From NCBI RefSeq assembly GCF_021390535.1, contig NZ_JAJUXG010000008.1, forward strand, positions 124,001-188,000: a stretch of DNA of 64,000 nucleotides. The letters run 5' to 3'. The position numbers and the translations under genes are program-made. Of this stretch, positions 1-8,355 are shown in pieces. This stretch comes from Dyadobacter sp. CY312. Its GTDB lineage: Bacteria; Bacteroidota; Bacteroidia; Cytophagales; Spirosomataceae. Below the pieces are notes generated by a model that did no database searches, was not told the origin of the DNA, and saw nothing but the letters and a program-made list of their open reading frames with translations. Numbering within the stretch: position 1 is the stretch's first letter; each line of letters begins with the position of its first letter.

Positions 1-173
1 GTTTGTGTAAAGGATTGGTAACAAATTATCACCAGCCTGGTTCCACTTTAATCTTGCTTGTGGCCGCATTGGTTGGAGAGGATTGGACAAGGATTTATCA
101 GGAGGCGATGAAGACAGGGTATCGTTTTCTGAGTTACGGAGATTCTTCGCTTTTGTGGGGAAAAGAAAAGTAA
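1..173 (+). CDS. queA: QueA, C-terminal end (partial gene)
   Basis: The reading frame is open from base 3 to the TAA at 171-173, giving about 56 residues of a gene that starts before the window. The tail contains TNYHQPGSTL, LVAALVG and GYRFLSYGD, which match the C-terminus of S-adenosylmethionine:tRNA ribosyltransferase-isomerase (typical pattern TNFHLPxSTL ... YRFxSYGD). That enzyme makes epoxyqueuosine at the wobble base of tRNA. Catalytic regions lie outside the window, so the name rests on this conserved tail alone. Confidence 0.85.
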   Translation, partial: LCKGLVTNYHQPGSTLILLVAALVGEDWTRIYQEAMKTGYRFLSYGDSSLLWGKEK

Positions 174-267
174 GTCAGAAGTCAAGCTTCGGTATTTCTC
201 TCTCTCGCTTCACTTTTGTAATTATATGTTTTCCATGTAATTTGTCAGTAAATTGTTTTATTCGCTT

Positions 268-852
268 ATGGGACAATCACCGACGCCAGAAAAAAAATAC
301 ACGGTTGAGGAATACCTGAAAATGGATGAGGAAAGTGAAATTCGTCACGAATACTTTGACGGGGAGATCTTTGCCATGCCCGGGACTACGATGAATTATA
401 ACCGGATTGTGGGTAGACTTCGGGGATTTTCAGAAAGTATTTTTTTGCCAAAAGGCTGTGACGTTTTTGCAGAAAATGTAAAGGTTGAAGTCATCCAAAA
501 TTTTTATTATCCATATCCTGATGTCATAGTTACCTGTACTCCCTAAGATATTTCCGGGATATATATTGTTCGTCATCCCAGTATACTCGTAGAGGTTTTA
601 TCCAAATCTTCTGCCAATTACGATCGGGATTTTAAACTAAGGCGTTATAAAGAAATTGCTTCATTGCAATACTACGCGCTGGTCTCTCAATATGATTGCT
701 ACATAGAGATTTACACCAGAACTGATCAGGAAGGTATATGGACTTACCAGTCTTTCGATTCTCCTGATGCCCTCATTTCATTTGCCATACTTGGTTTCAG
801 TATGCCAGTTTCGAAGGTTTATGAGGGGATTGTATTTGTGGAGGAGGTTTGA
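268..852 (+). pseudogene. Uma2-family (DUF820) endonuclease, broken by an in-frame stop
   Basis: One reading frame runs from ATG 268 to TGA 850-852 and is interrupted only by TAA at 544-546. Before the stop it reads YTVEEYLKMDE, RHEYFDGEIFAMPG and YPYPDVIVTC. After it, ILVEVLSKSSANYDRDFKLRRY and LQYYALVSQ follow in the same frame. This is the normal order of the Uma2 restriction-endonuclease-like fold, with the metal-binding D of the PDV segment and the E of the VEVLS segment on opposite sides of the stop. A TTG at 253 is in frame, but ATG 268 fits the family start better. The stop could be a real nonsense mutation or a sequencing error; no frameshift is needed to join the parts. Confidence 0.85.
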
Positions 853-882
853 GTAAAAGACAGTTGTTTATTGGTTGACTTG

Positions 883-1476
883 TCAAAAGCTACTTGCCAA
901 ATTCGCCCCCCTGATCCGGATTTGCTTGGATTTGGCAATATTCTCAGGGGTTCTGGTGAGCAATCTTATGAAATTTAGGTCGCTACTCCCTTTCGCTTTA
1001 TCAGTCTTCTCAATAGTAATACTCAGGATGTAACTTTCATCAACCAAATATTTGTCGTAATCCTTGTTAATAATCCTGTCGTTGTTAATTGAAAAAACTG
1101 CATGTTGCTGAGCGAGACTCGTGTACTTGGCTTTCAATTGGTTGAGGGAAATAAATTTTGGAAGGTAATTGTTCTTGGTCGTGATTCTTATCTGTGAGTC
1201 ATATAAGGTTTCTCCAACTGTAATACTGTCCCGATAAACATTTACATCTTTTATAATTTCCGGATTAAACAATGGCACGATACCTCCGGATATAAATTCA
1301 CCATTTATAAAAAAAGCAGCGTCTCCGCCATGCTTGTGCTCATTTGTATATATAACCTTTGGAATGGAATCGTGAAGGGTTGCCTGGGGCTTGGAGTTAT
1401 CAAGCCATTTTGGCGTAATCTGCCCAATGGAATTGAAGGTAATGAATGATATTAGCAAGATAGCCAGATGTCTCAT
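883..1476 (-). CDS. secreted protein of unknown function with a plug-like segment
   Basis: 197 residues beginning with a plain signal peptide (MRHLAILLISFITFNSIGQ). The middle has FFINGEFISGG and FNPEIIKDVNVYRDS, a pattern that resembles the 'INGxxxxxLxPxxIxxVxV' stretch of TonB-receptor plug domains. No barrel or other recognisable domain follows. It is probably periplasmic. It is transcribed away from the lipoprotein gene at 1616, and the gap between them holds an AT-rich near-palindrome at 1525-1549. I do not recognise a named family. Confidence 0.7.
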   Translation of the reverse strand: MRHLAILLISFITFNSIGQITPKWLDNSKPQATLHDSIPKVIYTNEHKHGGDAAFFINGEFISGGIVPLFNPEIIKDVNVYRDSITVGETLYDSQIRITTKNNYLPKFISLNQLKAKYTSLAQQHAVFSINNDRIINKDYDKYLVDESYILSITIEKTDKAKGSSDLNFIRLLTRTPENIAKSKQIRIRGANLASSF

Positions 1477-1615
1477 AAGCTGGAAGTTTAGTTGAGATTA
1501 GAATAGGGATTGTTTTGTGTCATTAAATATAATTAATTAAATTATATTTATGGTTTTGCAGGTATTTTCCTTTGATGTATTATTGAGAATAATATTTTTA
1601 CTAACCCTGGCTATC

Positions 1616-2296
1616 ATGAAAATTGCACAGATTGGTCTTATAGTGTTGCTGGCGTGTATGCTCTCTGCTTGCACCGAACCAGAGGAAGAAACAAACAGAC
1701 CGTTTATCAAGACAATTTCCTTCGCAGGTATTCCAAATGAAAATGTCATTTTGGATAAAGCAAAATCGCGGATAACTATTCAATTGCCTGCCATACTGAA
1801 AGGTGGATTAAAACCGGTTATGGAACTGAGTAAAGGTGCCCAGGTAGTACATGGGTTGACACAGGAAAATACCATTGATCTAACGTCCTTGTGTGTTTGT
1901 AACTATGATAACGAGAGAATAACCTTACGTTTGGATAATAAAGAAGCACAGTCAGTTTATGAAATCGTTGTAATTCCGGAAGGGCTATTAGGGGCACAAA
2001 ACACCAACGAACAGTTTACCTTTTTACGAAATGGCGATCGGACGGAATTAAGCCTGCCTGTCGAAAACCTGTATACGAACCCCCATGTGGATATGCTCTT
2101 TTTTACAAATTTAGAGACTGGTAAAGAAGAGATGATCAGTGCAGATGCCGCTTGCCTGAATCACTGCAATAGCCTTGATCATAATAGGATGATATTTTCG
2201 TTATCCAGCCCAATTGAAAAATATCTGAAAGCGGGTACTTACAAAATTGCATTTAACAATATAAAATTCCCGCAGCACTTGGTTGTAACTGACTAA
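1616..2296 (+). CDS. lipoprotein of unknown function
   Basis: 226 residues from ATG 1616, chosen because the residues from there form a standard lipoprotein signal ending in the lipobox LSAC (Cys 18 or so). The longer frame from 1550 would place an odd hydrophobic leader before it. The mature part resembles a DUF5018-like or Ig-like beta domain (FIKTISFAGIPNENVILD, ITIQLPA), but this similarity is weak. It is expected on the periplasmic face of the inner or outer membrane. It converges with the truncated Bro-N gene 19 bases downstream. Confidence 0.7.
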   Translation: MKIAQIGLIVLLACMLSACTEPEEETNRPFIKTISFAGIPNENVILDKAKSRITIQLPAILKGGLKPVMELSKGAQVVHGLTQENTIDLTSLCVCNYDNERITLRLDNKEAQSVYEIVVIPEGLLGAQNTNEQFTFLRNGDRTELSLPVENLYTNPHVDMLFFTNLETGKEEMISADAACLNHCNSLDHNRMIFSLSSPIEKYLKAGTYKIAFNNIKFPQHLVVTD

Positions 2297-2315
2297 ATGC
2301 TGTTAACATTTGAAA

Positions 2316-2783
2316 TTATGGAGCCACATTATTGCGCGTTTCCTGGCCAGTCATTCGTTGCTGTATCCATTTTTCGCTACGTCCCAACTTTTGCCAGTTT
2401 TCCCTTGCCCGATCCAAACTTTGCTCCGGATCAGCGATTTCCTGCATGCGTTCATAAGCCACTTTCGCAAGCCATTGTTTGAAAGGCTCTGCTTTGGGAG
2501 AGGGTATGGACTGGATTATGCGAAGCAGGGTTTTGGTATCGGCAACATCTGTATCGCGCATTTTTCCGTCAGTTGCCTTCAATTTCAACCGTCGACAAAT
2601 TGTCGACAGTTCGAAACCGTCTTCGGTTTTTACACGCAGTTTCATCTTGAACCAATAATCCCTTGCATTTGAACTGTCGGTTAAAACTTCGACTACATCT
2701 ATCACTGAGAAATACCATTGTTGTTCTTTTTCATCCCAATGTGTTCTTACTTTCTTTTCTTCAAATAATTTGATCTTGCTCAT
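2316..2783 (-). CDS. Bro-N domain protein, C-terminally truncated
   Basis: 155 residues. The N-terminal half (VRTHWDEKEQQWYFSVIDVVEVLTDS cut here to key parts: VRTHWDE, WYFSVIDVV, ARDYWFKMK) is a Bro-N/phage antirepressor-type domain. The later part (QWLAKVAYERMQEIADPE, WIQQRMTGQETRN) is the usual middle of this family. Family members I know continue for about another 120 residues after the GQETRN motif. Here the frame ends three residues later, next to the convergent lipoprotein gene. It is probably a decayed gene of phage or accessory origin, though the remaining N-terminal domain could still fold. Confidence 0.65.
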   Translation of the reverse strand: MSKIKLFEEKKVRTHWDEKEQQWYFSVIDVVEVLTDSSNARDYWFKMKLRVKTEDGFELSTICRRLKLKATDGKMRDTDVADTKTLLRIIQSIPSPKAEPFKQWLAKVAYERMQEIADPEQSLDRARENWQKLGRSEKWIQQRMTGQETRNNVAP

Positions 2784-2839
2784 TTTCGACTGTTGATTGA
2801 AGTGTAAATTCCTGTGTAAAACACTTTAAATATACTGAA

Positions 2840-2895
2840 TTTTAACACGGAGTTAAGAGGAGGGGGGCCGGAGTTTTACAGAGTTATCCATGTCC
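2840..2895. repeat. degenerate intergenic repeat (ACGGAGTT type)
   Basis: Two related segments, ACGGAGTTAAGAG and CCGGAGTTTTACAGAG, lie in the 176-base gap between the Bro-N gene and the GH43 gene, separated by a G-run. They resemble the 'cacggagttacacagag' class of dispersed intergenic repeats common in Bacteroidota. The assignment is by eye. Confidence 0.4.
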
Positions 2896-2915
2896 CTGAC
2901 AATTTTGCTTTCCTC

Positions 2916-2952
2916 CCGTTCAGCCCGCTAAGGAGCGTTCAGACCGGAACTC
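2916..2952 (-). repeat. 3'-UTR hairpin element, copy 1
   Basis: Read on the minus strand, this element begins 7 bases after the GH43 stop codon. It contains TTCCGGTCTGAACGCT and then AGCGGGCTGAACGG. A second copy lies just downstream of kbl at 48366-48403 in the same orientation relative to its gene. Both contain a short hairpin (CGCT, loop, AGCG here; CGCT, loop, GGCG in the other copy, with a T-G wobble). Confidence 0.6.
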
Positions 2953-2959
2953 TCTATCT

Positions 2960-4750
2960 TCACTTCACCCCAACAACCTCACTCATCTTCGAAACTCCAT
3001 TTTCGTTAAAAGTCTCAATAGCAAAATAATAGGGCACACCAACATTCAGTGCTCTTAGTTCAAATGTGTTTGGCTCATCGTTCCAGAACTGGTAGGTTTG
3101 GTACAGCTTGTCAGGAGCGATTCCCCAGAGTACATTGTAACCCACCGCGCCGGTTACTTTTTGCCATTTTAGGTCGGCGTTACGGGTGTCTTTTTGGCGT
3201 ACTGCGGTGAAAGTTTTTGGTGTTTCGGGTGCTTTGCCAAGTCCGTTTCCGAATATCCTGAATTCGCTGATTGCCAGTATTGGAGAGGCGACATACACGT
3301 GTTCGTAACGCACGTATCGTGCACGAACGGGTTTTGGCAACTCAATGTAAGCGCATGGGCGGTCTCTTTTTGGTTCTTTGGTAAGGTCACTTGCTACTTC
3401 CCACTTCTTGCCATCTTTCGAGGTTGAAATTTTAAATTGTGTATAAACCTTCTCCGGATCACTGAAGAAAATATCTGATTTGTAATCCGTGTAATTCACC
3501 TGAATGGCTTTGATGTCCTGTTCCGTTTGCAGATCAATTGTTAACGTTTCGCCTGGTTTGTTTTGTTTTGCAGCCCAGAATGTTCTCGGATTTTCATCGG
3601 TTATTTTGGCTGCTGCCATGGTGTCCAAAACGGATGATGCGGTAACCGGTTTTTTGTATGACAAAAGCATCCAGCCTGTAAAGAGTTCGTCACCTTTTCC
3701 ATCCCATTTTTTGGTCGTCATTTTATGCGGAAAATCTCCGAAACGAGTATTGGCAAACATATGTCCATCTTTATCGAAACCTGCCGTATAGCGTACCATC
3801 CTGCGTTCCATCGCCCAGTTTAGCCCGATCCAGGAGGTTCCGGTATTCCAGTAATTGCCATAATTATCCTGAAAAGTATTACCATGACCGGCTCCTGTTG
3901 CAAATCCGCCGGGCTTATATGAAACGGGATTATAAGGTGCATACGTGAATGGTCCAAGCGGATCGTCGCCAACATAAGTCCCATTGGCATAGACATTGTA
4001 TTCCGTTCCCGGAGCGCCATATTGCAGGTAATATTTACCATTGTGTTTGGTCATCCAGGCACCTTCTGTAAATGGTTTGAACGGATCGGAATGATTGGGT
4101 CCGAAACGTTCCCATCCATGTTCGTACTGATTGAGCCAGAACATAGCCTTGTATTGACCTTTGAAGGCAAGTTTTTTGGAATGATCCAGTTCTGCGCCGA
4201 AAATCGGATAGACATTGGACGAACCCCAGTACATATACCATTTGTCTGTATCTGCATCATGAAAAAGGGCCGGATCCCATGGGCCAATATCTTTCGGAAG
4301 TCGGGGAGTCCATCTGTTGTAAAACTCCCAGATTCCTTTTTCTGGTGCAACGGAATAAAGTATAGGGCGCGATTCGAAAGTGGATTGGAAAAGGAATAGC
4401 GTGTCACGAACCGAAACGGCAGCCGGTGCACACATATCTTCAAATGGCCACCGATTGGCCGTCAGATACTTCCAGTTGAGCATGTCTTTGGAATGCCAGT
4501 AACCGCCCTGAATGGTTACAAACATAAAATACTCGCCTTTGTGATTGATGATCACCGGATCAGCTCCTGAGCGGTACGATACGTTTTCATTGAGCTGTTC
4601 GAAGTTGTATTTGTAATCAATGTCCATTGGGTTGCAATAGGTAGTTGGTGTCTGCGACCAGCAATTTAGCTGTCCCAAAATCGACACGATTACAATCATA
4701 GAAAGGGTGTTCAGTTTTTTAAGCATGTGCTGATTCATGTATTTGTACAT
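2960..4750 (-). CDS. secreted GH43-type glycoside hydrolase with F5/8C and FnIII domains
   Basis: 596 residues. A signal peptide ending near WSQ (residues 31-33) sends it to the periplasm or surface. The five-bladed propeller catalytic domain spans about 45-350, with likely catalytic residues D64 (GADPV), D159 (PWDPALF) and E229 (FTEGAWM) in the usual D-D-E order. It is followed by an F5/8-type C (discoidin) carbohydrate-binding domain at about 360-500 and a fibronectin type III domain to the end. ATGs at 4750, 4738 and 4726 are all possible starts; the signal peptide is intact from any of them. The substrate cannot be told from sequence; arabinan, xylan or galactan side chains are typical for the family. 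It stands alone, with no SusCD pair adjacent. Confidence 0.85.
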   Translation of the reverse strand: MYKYMNQHMLKKLNTLSMIVIVSILGQLNCWSQTPTTYCNPMDIDYKYNFEQLNENVSYRSGADPVIINHKGEYFMFVTIQGGYWHSKDMLNWKYLTANRWPFEDMCAPAAVSVRDTLFLFQSTFESRPILYSVAPEKGIWEFYNRWTPRLPKDIGPWDPALFHDADTDKWYMYWGSSNVYPIFGAELDHSKKLAFKGQYKAMFWLNQYEHGWERFGPNHSDPFKPFTEGAWMTKHNGKYYLQYGAPGTEYNVYANGTYVGDDPLGPFTYAPYNPVSYKPGGFATGAGHGNTFQDNYGNYWNTGTSWIGLNWAMERRMVRYTAGFDKDGHMFANTRFGDFPHKMTTKKWDGKGDELFTGWMLLSYKKPVTASSVLDTMAAAKITDENPRTFWAAKQNKPGETLTIDLQTEQDIKAIQVNYTDYKSDIFFSDPEKVYTQFKISTSKDGKKWEVASDLTKEPKRDRPCAYIELPKPVRARYVRYEHVYVASPILAISEFRIFGNGLGKAPETPKTFTAVRQKDTRNADLKWQKVTGAVGYNVLWGIAPDKLYQTYQFWNDEPNTFELRALNVGVPYYFAIETFNENGVSKMSEVVGVK

Positions 4751-4844
4751 TTTACTCTTTTAAAGATGCTAAAATATGGACTTTGCACGTAATAACTTCA
4801 ACACCAAATTTTATTCTTCCTGCCAAACTTGAAATGATAAGCTT

Positions 4845-4852
4845 TACCTTTG
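4845..4852 (+). promoter_or_regulatory. candidate -7 box for tyrS
   Basis: TACCTTTG matches the Bacteroidota -7 consensus TAnnTTTG exactly and lies 58 bases before the tyrS start. No TTTG sits at the expected 19-21 base distance upstream (the nearest TTG is at 4829-4831), so this is tentative. Confidence 0.4.
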
Positions 4853-4910
4853 CGGTCGATTTGCGGCACCGACTGCGAATTGGAAATAATAACGACAATC
4901 AAGCATACCA

Positions 4911-6212
4911 ATGAAGACTGATTTTATAGAAGAATTGCGCTGGCGGGGCATGTTACACGACATGATGCCGGGAACGGATGAGCAGCTGAAAAAAGAAATG
5001 ACGGCAGGTTATATAGGTTTTGATCCTACCGCATCTTCACTCCACATCGGCAATTTGGCTACAATCATGCTTCTGGTTCATTTTCAACGTGCTGGTCATA
5101 AGCCTTTTGCGTTGATTGGTGGTGCAACGGGTATGATCGGTGATCCTTCTTTCAAAGCTTCCGAACGTTCGTTTCTGGATGAAGAAACTCTGCTTTTTAA
5201 CCAGGCAGGAATTCGTAAACAATTGGAACAGTTTCTTGATTTCGATTGCGGCGAAAATTCGGCTGAAATGGTCAATAATTATGACTGGTTTAAGGAAATG
5301 GGCTTTCTGCAATTCCTTCGTGAAGCAGGCAAGTTTTTGAGTGTCAATTATATGATGTCCAAAGATTCGGTAAAAAAACGCCTTGAAACCGGTATCTCCT
5401 TTACGGAATTTTCATACCAGCTTTTACAGGGATACGATTTTTACCATTTATACAAAAATAAAAATATCCGCCTGCAAATGGGCGGTTCGGATCAGTGGGG
5501 CAACATCACGACCGGAACTGAAATTATTCGCCGCAAGGAAGGTGATGAAGAAGGATACTTTAAGGCTTATGCTTTAACAACACCGCTTTTGACGAAGTCT
5601 GACGGATCTAAATTTGGTAAGAGCGAAGGTGGCAACATCTGGCTTGATCCGGAAAAAACGTCTCCATACGCATTCTACCAGTTTTGGTTGGGGCAAAGCG
5701 ATGAAGACACACCGCGGTATATCCGGGTTTATTCTTTCAAGACAAAGGAAGAAATAGAAGCGCTTGAAGCACAGCATGCCGAAGCACCTCATCTGAGAAT
5801 TTTGCAGAAAGCGTTGGCAGAGGAAATCACGGTGCGTGTCCATTCTCAAAAAGCGTATGATCTGGTTTTGAAAGCTTCTGAAGTTCTCTTTGGAAAAGCG
5901 ACATTGGAAACATTGCAAAGCATTGCTTTGGATGAATTCGATACCATTTTTGATGGCGTACCGCAGACACAGATCAGCAGAGAAGAATGGAATGAATGCA
6001 CAAATGTTCTGGACCTGATCTCAACAGTAACCAAATCGGAGATTTATCCTTCAAAAGGAGAAGCTCGCCGCGCCATTCAGCAGAATGCGGTAAGTGTCAA
6101 TAAAGAGAAAGTAGCATCAGCAGAGCAAGCGACTTCTGATTTCAATTTGTTGCAGGATAGTTTTTTATTGATTTCAAAAGGGAAAAAGAATCACTTGATT
6201 AAGGTAGTATAG
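4911..6212 (+). CDS. tyrS: tyrosyl-tRNA synthetase
   Basis: 433 residues, normal length for bacterial TyrRS. It charges tRNA-Tyr with tyrosine in the cytoplasm. Class I motifs are present: HIGN at 45-48 and the KMSKS-like KFGKS at 234-238, plus GGSDQWGN in the tyrosine-binding region. The C-terminal part (from about 365, with KGEARRAIQQNAVSVN) is the S4 RNA-binding domain. The ATG at 4911 gives the standard N-terminus. It is a single-gene unit, with the GH43 gene divergent on the left. Confidence 0.97.
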   Translation: MKTDFIEELRWRGMLHDMMPGTDEQLKKEMTAGYIGFDPTASSLHIGNLATIMLLVHFQRAGHKPFALIGGATGMIGDPSFKASERSFLDEETLLFNQAGIRKQLEQFLDFDCGENSAEMVNNYDWFKEMGFLQFLREAGKFLSVNYMMSKDSVKKRLETGISFTEFSYQLLQGYDFYHLYKNKNIRLQMGGSDQWGNITTGTEIIRRKEGDEEGYFKAYALTTPLLTKSDGSKFGKSEGGNIWLDPEKTSPYAFYQFWLGQSDEDTPRYIRVYSFKTKEEIEALEAQHAEAPHLRILQKALAEEITVRVHSQKAYDLVLKASEVLFGKATLETLQSIALDEFDTIFDGVPQTQISREEWNECTNVLDLISTVTKSEIYPSKGEARRAIQQNAVSVNKEKVASAEQATSDFNLLQDSFLLISKGKKNHLIKVV

Positions 6213-6265
6213 ATCAAACTAGCTGGTTAGATTCGTTAGAAATATAATAATTGTATTTTTGTTTT

Positions 6266-6481
6266 ATGAACCGCGTTATTAAATCATCTTCTTTCGAAGA
6301 TATTCCTTCATATGACAAGGAATACTGGTGGGCCAAAAGTCCACAGGAAAGGTTAGATGCGGCCTTAAAATTGATTCTTCATGCAAGGGAAATTTACAAC
6401 GCTAACCCCCTTAATTCGCCCCTAGTCAATGGAACCAGAATATATAAATCTGATTCGCCTGTTAAACGAAGAGGGCGTTGA
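6266..6481 (+). CDS. small partner protein of the nucleotidyltransferase
   Basis: 71 residues from ATG 6266 (an in-frame TTG at 6251 is less likely). It is acidic to neutral, with the segment YWWAKSPQERLDAALKL; similar 'W..sPeeRL' proteins are often found directly before nucleotidyltransferases of this kind. Its last 53 bases overlap the start of the next gene in a different frame, so the two are translationally linked. It may be the partner (possibly antitoxin-like) of that enzyme; this role is inferred from arrangement only. Confidence 0.65.
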   Translation: MNRVIKSSSFEDIPSYDKEYWWAKSPQERLDAALKLILHAREIYNANPLNSPLVNGTRIYKSDSPVKRRGR

Positions 6482-6869
6482 ATATGTGGTACTAGGTGGC
6501 CATGCGGTTATTGCGCATGGCTATTTACGTACAACTGGTGATGTAGATATTTTCGTAAGACCTAGCCATTCTAATGCCATCAAAATTTTGAAAGCGATGG
6601 AACGATATGGCTACACTGACGGAGAATTTGATCTTGAAGATTTCATCAAAGTCCCCAGTTATCTGTCTTTCGGCAGGTATGATGGCTGGGTTGATATCAT
6701 GACTTTTACACTCGGTGTGTCATTTGATGAATGTTACGATAATCGATTGATATTAGAGATTCAAGGAGTGCCCGTAAACTTTATAGGTTTGCGACAGCTT
6801 GTGGAAAACAAAAGAGCTATTGGCAGACCGCAGGATTTACGGGATCTTGAAAATCTTCGGGACAAATAA
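6429..6869 (+). CDS. MNT-like nucleotidyltransferase (DUF6036-type)
   Basis: 146 residues. The polymerase-beta-like active site is visible: GGHAVIAHG followed by TTGDVDIFV, giving the G-G...DxD pattern with D-V-D as metal ligands. A further acidic residue in WVDIMTF (about residue 96) fits the third carboxylate. Such minimal nucleotidyltransferases transfer a nucleotide to protein or RNA, and many act as toxins or antitoxins in two-gene modules. Here the partner is the overlapping gene at 6266. ATG 6429 is the only good start and lies inside the upstream gene. Confidence 0.8.
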   Translation: MEPEYINLIRLLNEEGVEYVVLGGHAVIAHGYLRTTGDVDIFVRPSHSNAIKILKAMERYGYTDGEFDLEDFIKVPSYLSFGRYDGWVDIMTFTLGVSFDECYDNRLILEIQGVPVNFIGLRQLVENKRAIGRPQDLRDLENLRDK

Positions 6870-6881
6870 TAAGTTTTCCCT

Positions 6882-7697
6882 CTAGTCTTTCCCATTAAAA
6901 GTATTGATAACCGGCGCAGCCGTCGGGTTATATTGGTAGGTTTGCCAGGTATTATCTTCGTAAATCTCTACCACCCGATACCCTTTGTAAGCGGTTCCCC
7001 AGTTTCCCCCAAAATGTCCGTCGAAGAAGTAAGGCTTCTTGCCTTTTTGTTTTTTGCCGTCCTGATCGTGATCGTGGCCGTTAAATATGGCTTTAAGGTT
7101 TGGCGTGTTTTCGAGTAGTTCAACCACTTCTTTGCAATCAATACCGTTGTCTGTCCATTTTTCAGGAGTGATATGCAGGAAAATAAAAATGCTTTTTTTA
7201 TTGCTGTACTTTTCTATCTCCTCGCGCAGCCATTTCACATCCGGACAAACGTATTCTCCCTTTTCGTTTGAAGTATCCGCTGCAATGAAAGCGTATTCTC
7301 CTTTGCCAAAACTGTGGTTCGGCTTATATCCCCAGGTGCTTTCCCACACGTCAATTCCAACTCTGTCGTGGTTGCCCCTTCCTACAAAGTAAGGAACGCG
7401 CAAGTTTCCCAGCATGGTTTTCAGGTCGTACAGCAGGGTTGGATCGTCGTGGATCAGGTCTCCGTTCAGGAATAAAAAATCCACTCCTTTCTGTATTTTT
7501 TCACGGTTTATCCAACCAATCAGATCCGAATGCATGGTTGTGAATTCCGTACCCGGCTGCCCGTAATGGCCGTCGGATGCAACGATGAAACGCATGCTAA
7601 TCCTCGCCGCTGGTTCGTTTTCTTTCGGTGACGAGATATAGGAAAGCCCAGGTAAGGCAGGTAATAATTTCAGGAATGAACGTCTTTCTAAACTCAT
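6882..7697 (-). CDS. Tat-type exported metallophosphoesterase (calcineurin-like)
   Basis: 271 residues. The N-terminus carries a twin-arginine motif (ERRSFLKLLP), indicating folded export to the periplasm. Dinuclear-metal motifs occur in order: SDGHYG (about 41), NGDLIHD (about 79), GRGNHDRV (about 106), LHITPE, and NGHDHD (about 204). The first motif reads D-x-H as in the family. It hydrolyses a phosphomonoester or diester of unknown identity. It converges with the nucleotidyltransferase gene, 12 bases apart. Confidence 0.85.
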   Translation of the reverse strand: MSLERRSFLKLLPALPGLSYISSPKENEPAARISMRFIVASDGHYGQPGTEFTTMHSDLIGWINREKIQKGVDFLFLNGDLIHDDPTLLYDLKTMLGNLRVPYFVGRGNHDRVGIDVWESTWGYKPNHSFGKGEYAFIAADTSNEKGEYVCPDVKWLREEIEKYSNKKSIFIFLHITPEKWTDNGIDCKEVVELLENTPNLKAIFNGHDHDQDGKKQKGKKPYFFDGHFGGNWGTAYKGYRVVEIYEDNTWQTYQYNPTAAPVINTFNGKD

Positions 7698-7816
7698 TTT
7701 TTAACTGGGTGGGGTCTCAATTTGGAATAATATCTTCTCTCAAAAATAGCTATTCATCATTGAAATTTTCCTTAATCTTGCATGATATTGTCAATATTTA
7801 ATAATCAGTTGCCAGA

Positions 7817-8278
7817 ATGGATCGTCTCATACTTCAAAAGGCTGCTTCGTACTGCGCTTATCAGGAAAGGACACAAGACGAAGTCAAACAACGCCTTAAA
7901 AAGTGGAATGTGTGGGGAGAAGAGGCGGACGAGATCATTGCCGAGCTAATCTCAATGAATTACCTCAGCGAGGAGCGGTTTGCCAAAACGTATGCCGGAG
8001 GGAAATTCAGGATGAAAAGCTGGGGGCGGATGAAAATAAAACAGGAGCTCAATCGCCGGGGACTGAGCGATTACAGTATTACAAGTGGAATGAAGGAAAT
8101 CAACGACGAGGCTTATCTTTCCACCTTAAAAGACCTTCTTGCAAAAAAGAAAATATTGCTGGAAAATGCTGAGACAGACAAATTTAAACTGAAACAAAAA
8201 CTGGCGAGGTTTGCTCTTGGAAAGGGCTACGAAAGTGAGCTGGTTTGGAAGGTGGTGGGGGGGATGGAAGGTTTTTAA
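7817..8278 (+). CDS. recX: RecX regulator of RecA
   Basis: 153 residues of the three-helix-repeat RecX fold: AYQERTQDEVKQRLKKW, then YLSEERFAKTYAGGKFRMKSWG split across the second repeat, and a third repeat ending ALGKGYESELVWKVV. RecX binds RecA filaments and limits their activity. The YL(S/D)(E/D)xRFA motif is diagnostic. recA is not in the window. The gene ends just before the repeat-rich segment 8279-9240. Confidence 0.9.
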   Translation: MDRLILQKAASYCAYQERTQDEVKQRLKKWNVWGEEADEIIAELISMNYLSEERFAKTYAGGKFRMKSWGRMKIKQELNRRGLSDYSITSGMKEINDEAYLSTLKDLLAKKKILLENAETDKFKLKQKLARFALGKGYESELVWKVVGGMEGF

Positions 8279-8299
8279 AATGCAGTATGTTATCCTGAG

Positions 8300-8317
8300 G
8301 GGACCGCCGCGCAGTTG
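8300..8317 (+). repeat. GC-rich mini-hairpin, copy 1
   Basis: GGGACCGCCGCGCAGTTG with core CCGCCGCGC at 8304-8312, placed inside TCCTGAG...TTGAA, which looks like a degenerate version of the local TGAG..TCGAA repeat. See the copies at 8442, 14016 and 48519. Confidence 0.5.
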
Positions 8318-8355
8318 AAAATGGCATTTTTGTTTCTTTGAATAAGCAAAAATGG

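Noticed and set aside
83..319. Open frame of 78 codons overlapping the queA tail
   Set aside because: It is a frame-shifted shadow of the queA C-terminus; the true frame matches the family.
1525..1549. AT-rich near-palindrome between two divergent genes
   Set aside because: Composed only of A and T with a shifted centre; such dyads are common by chance in AT-rich gaps.
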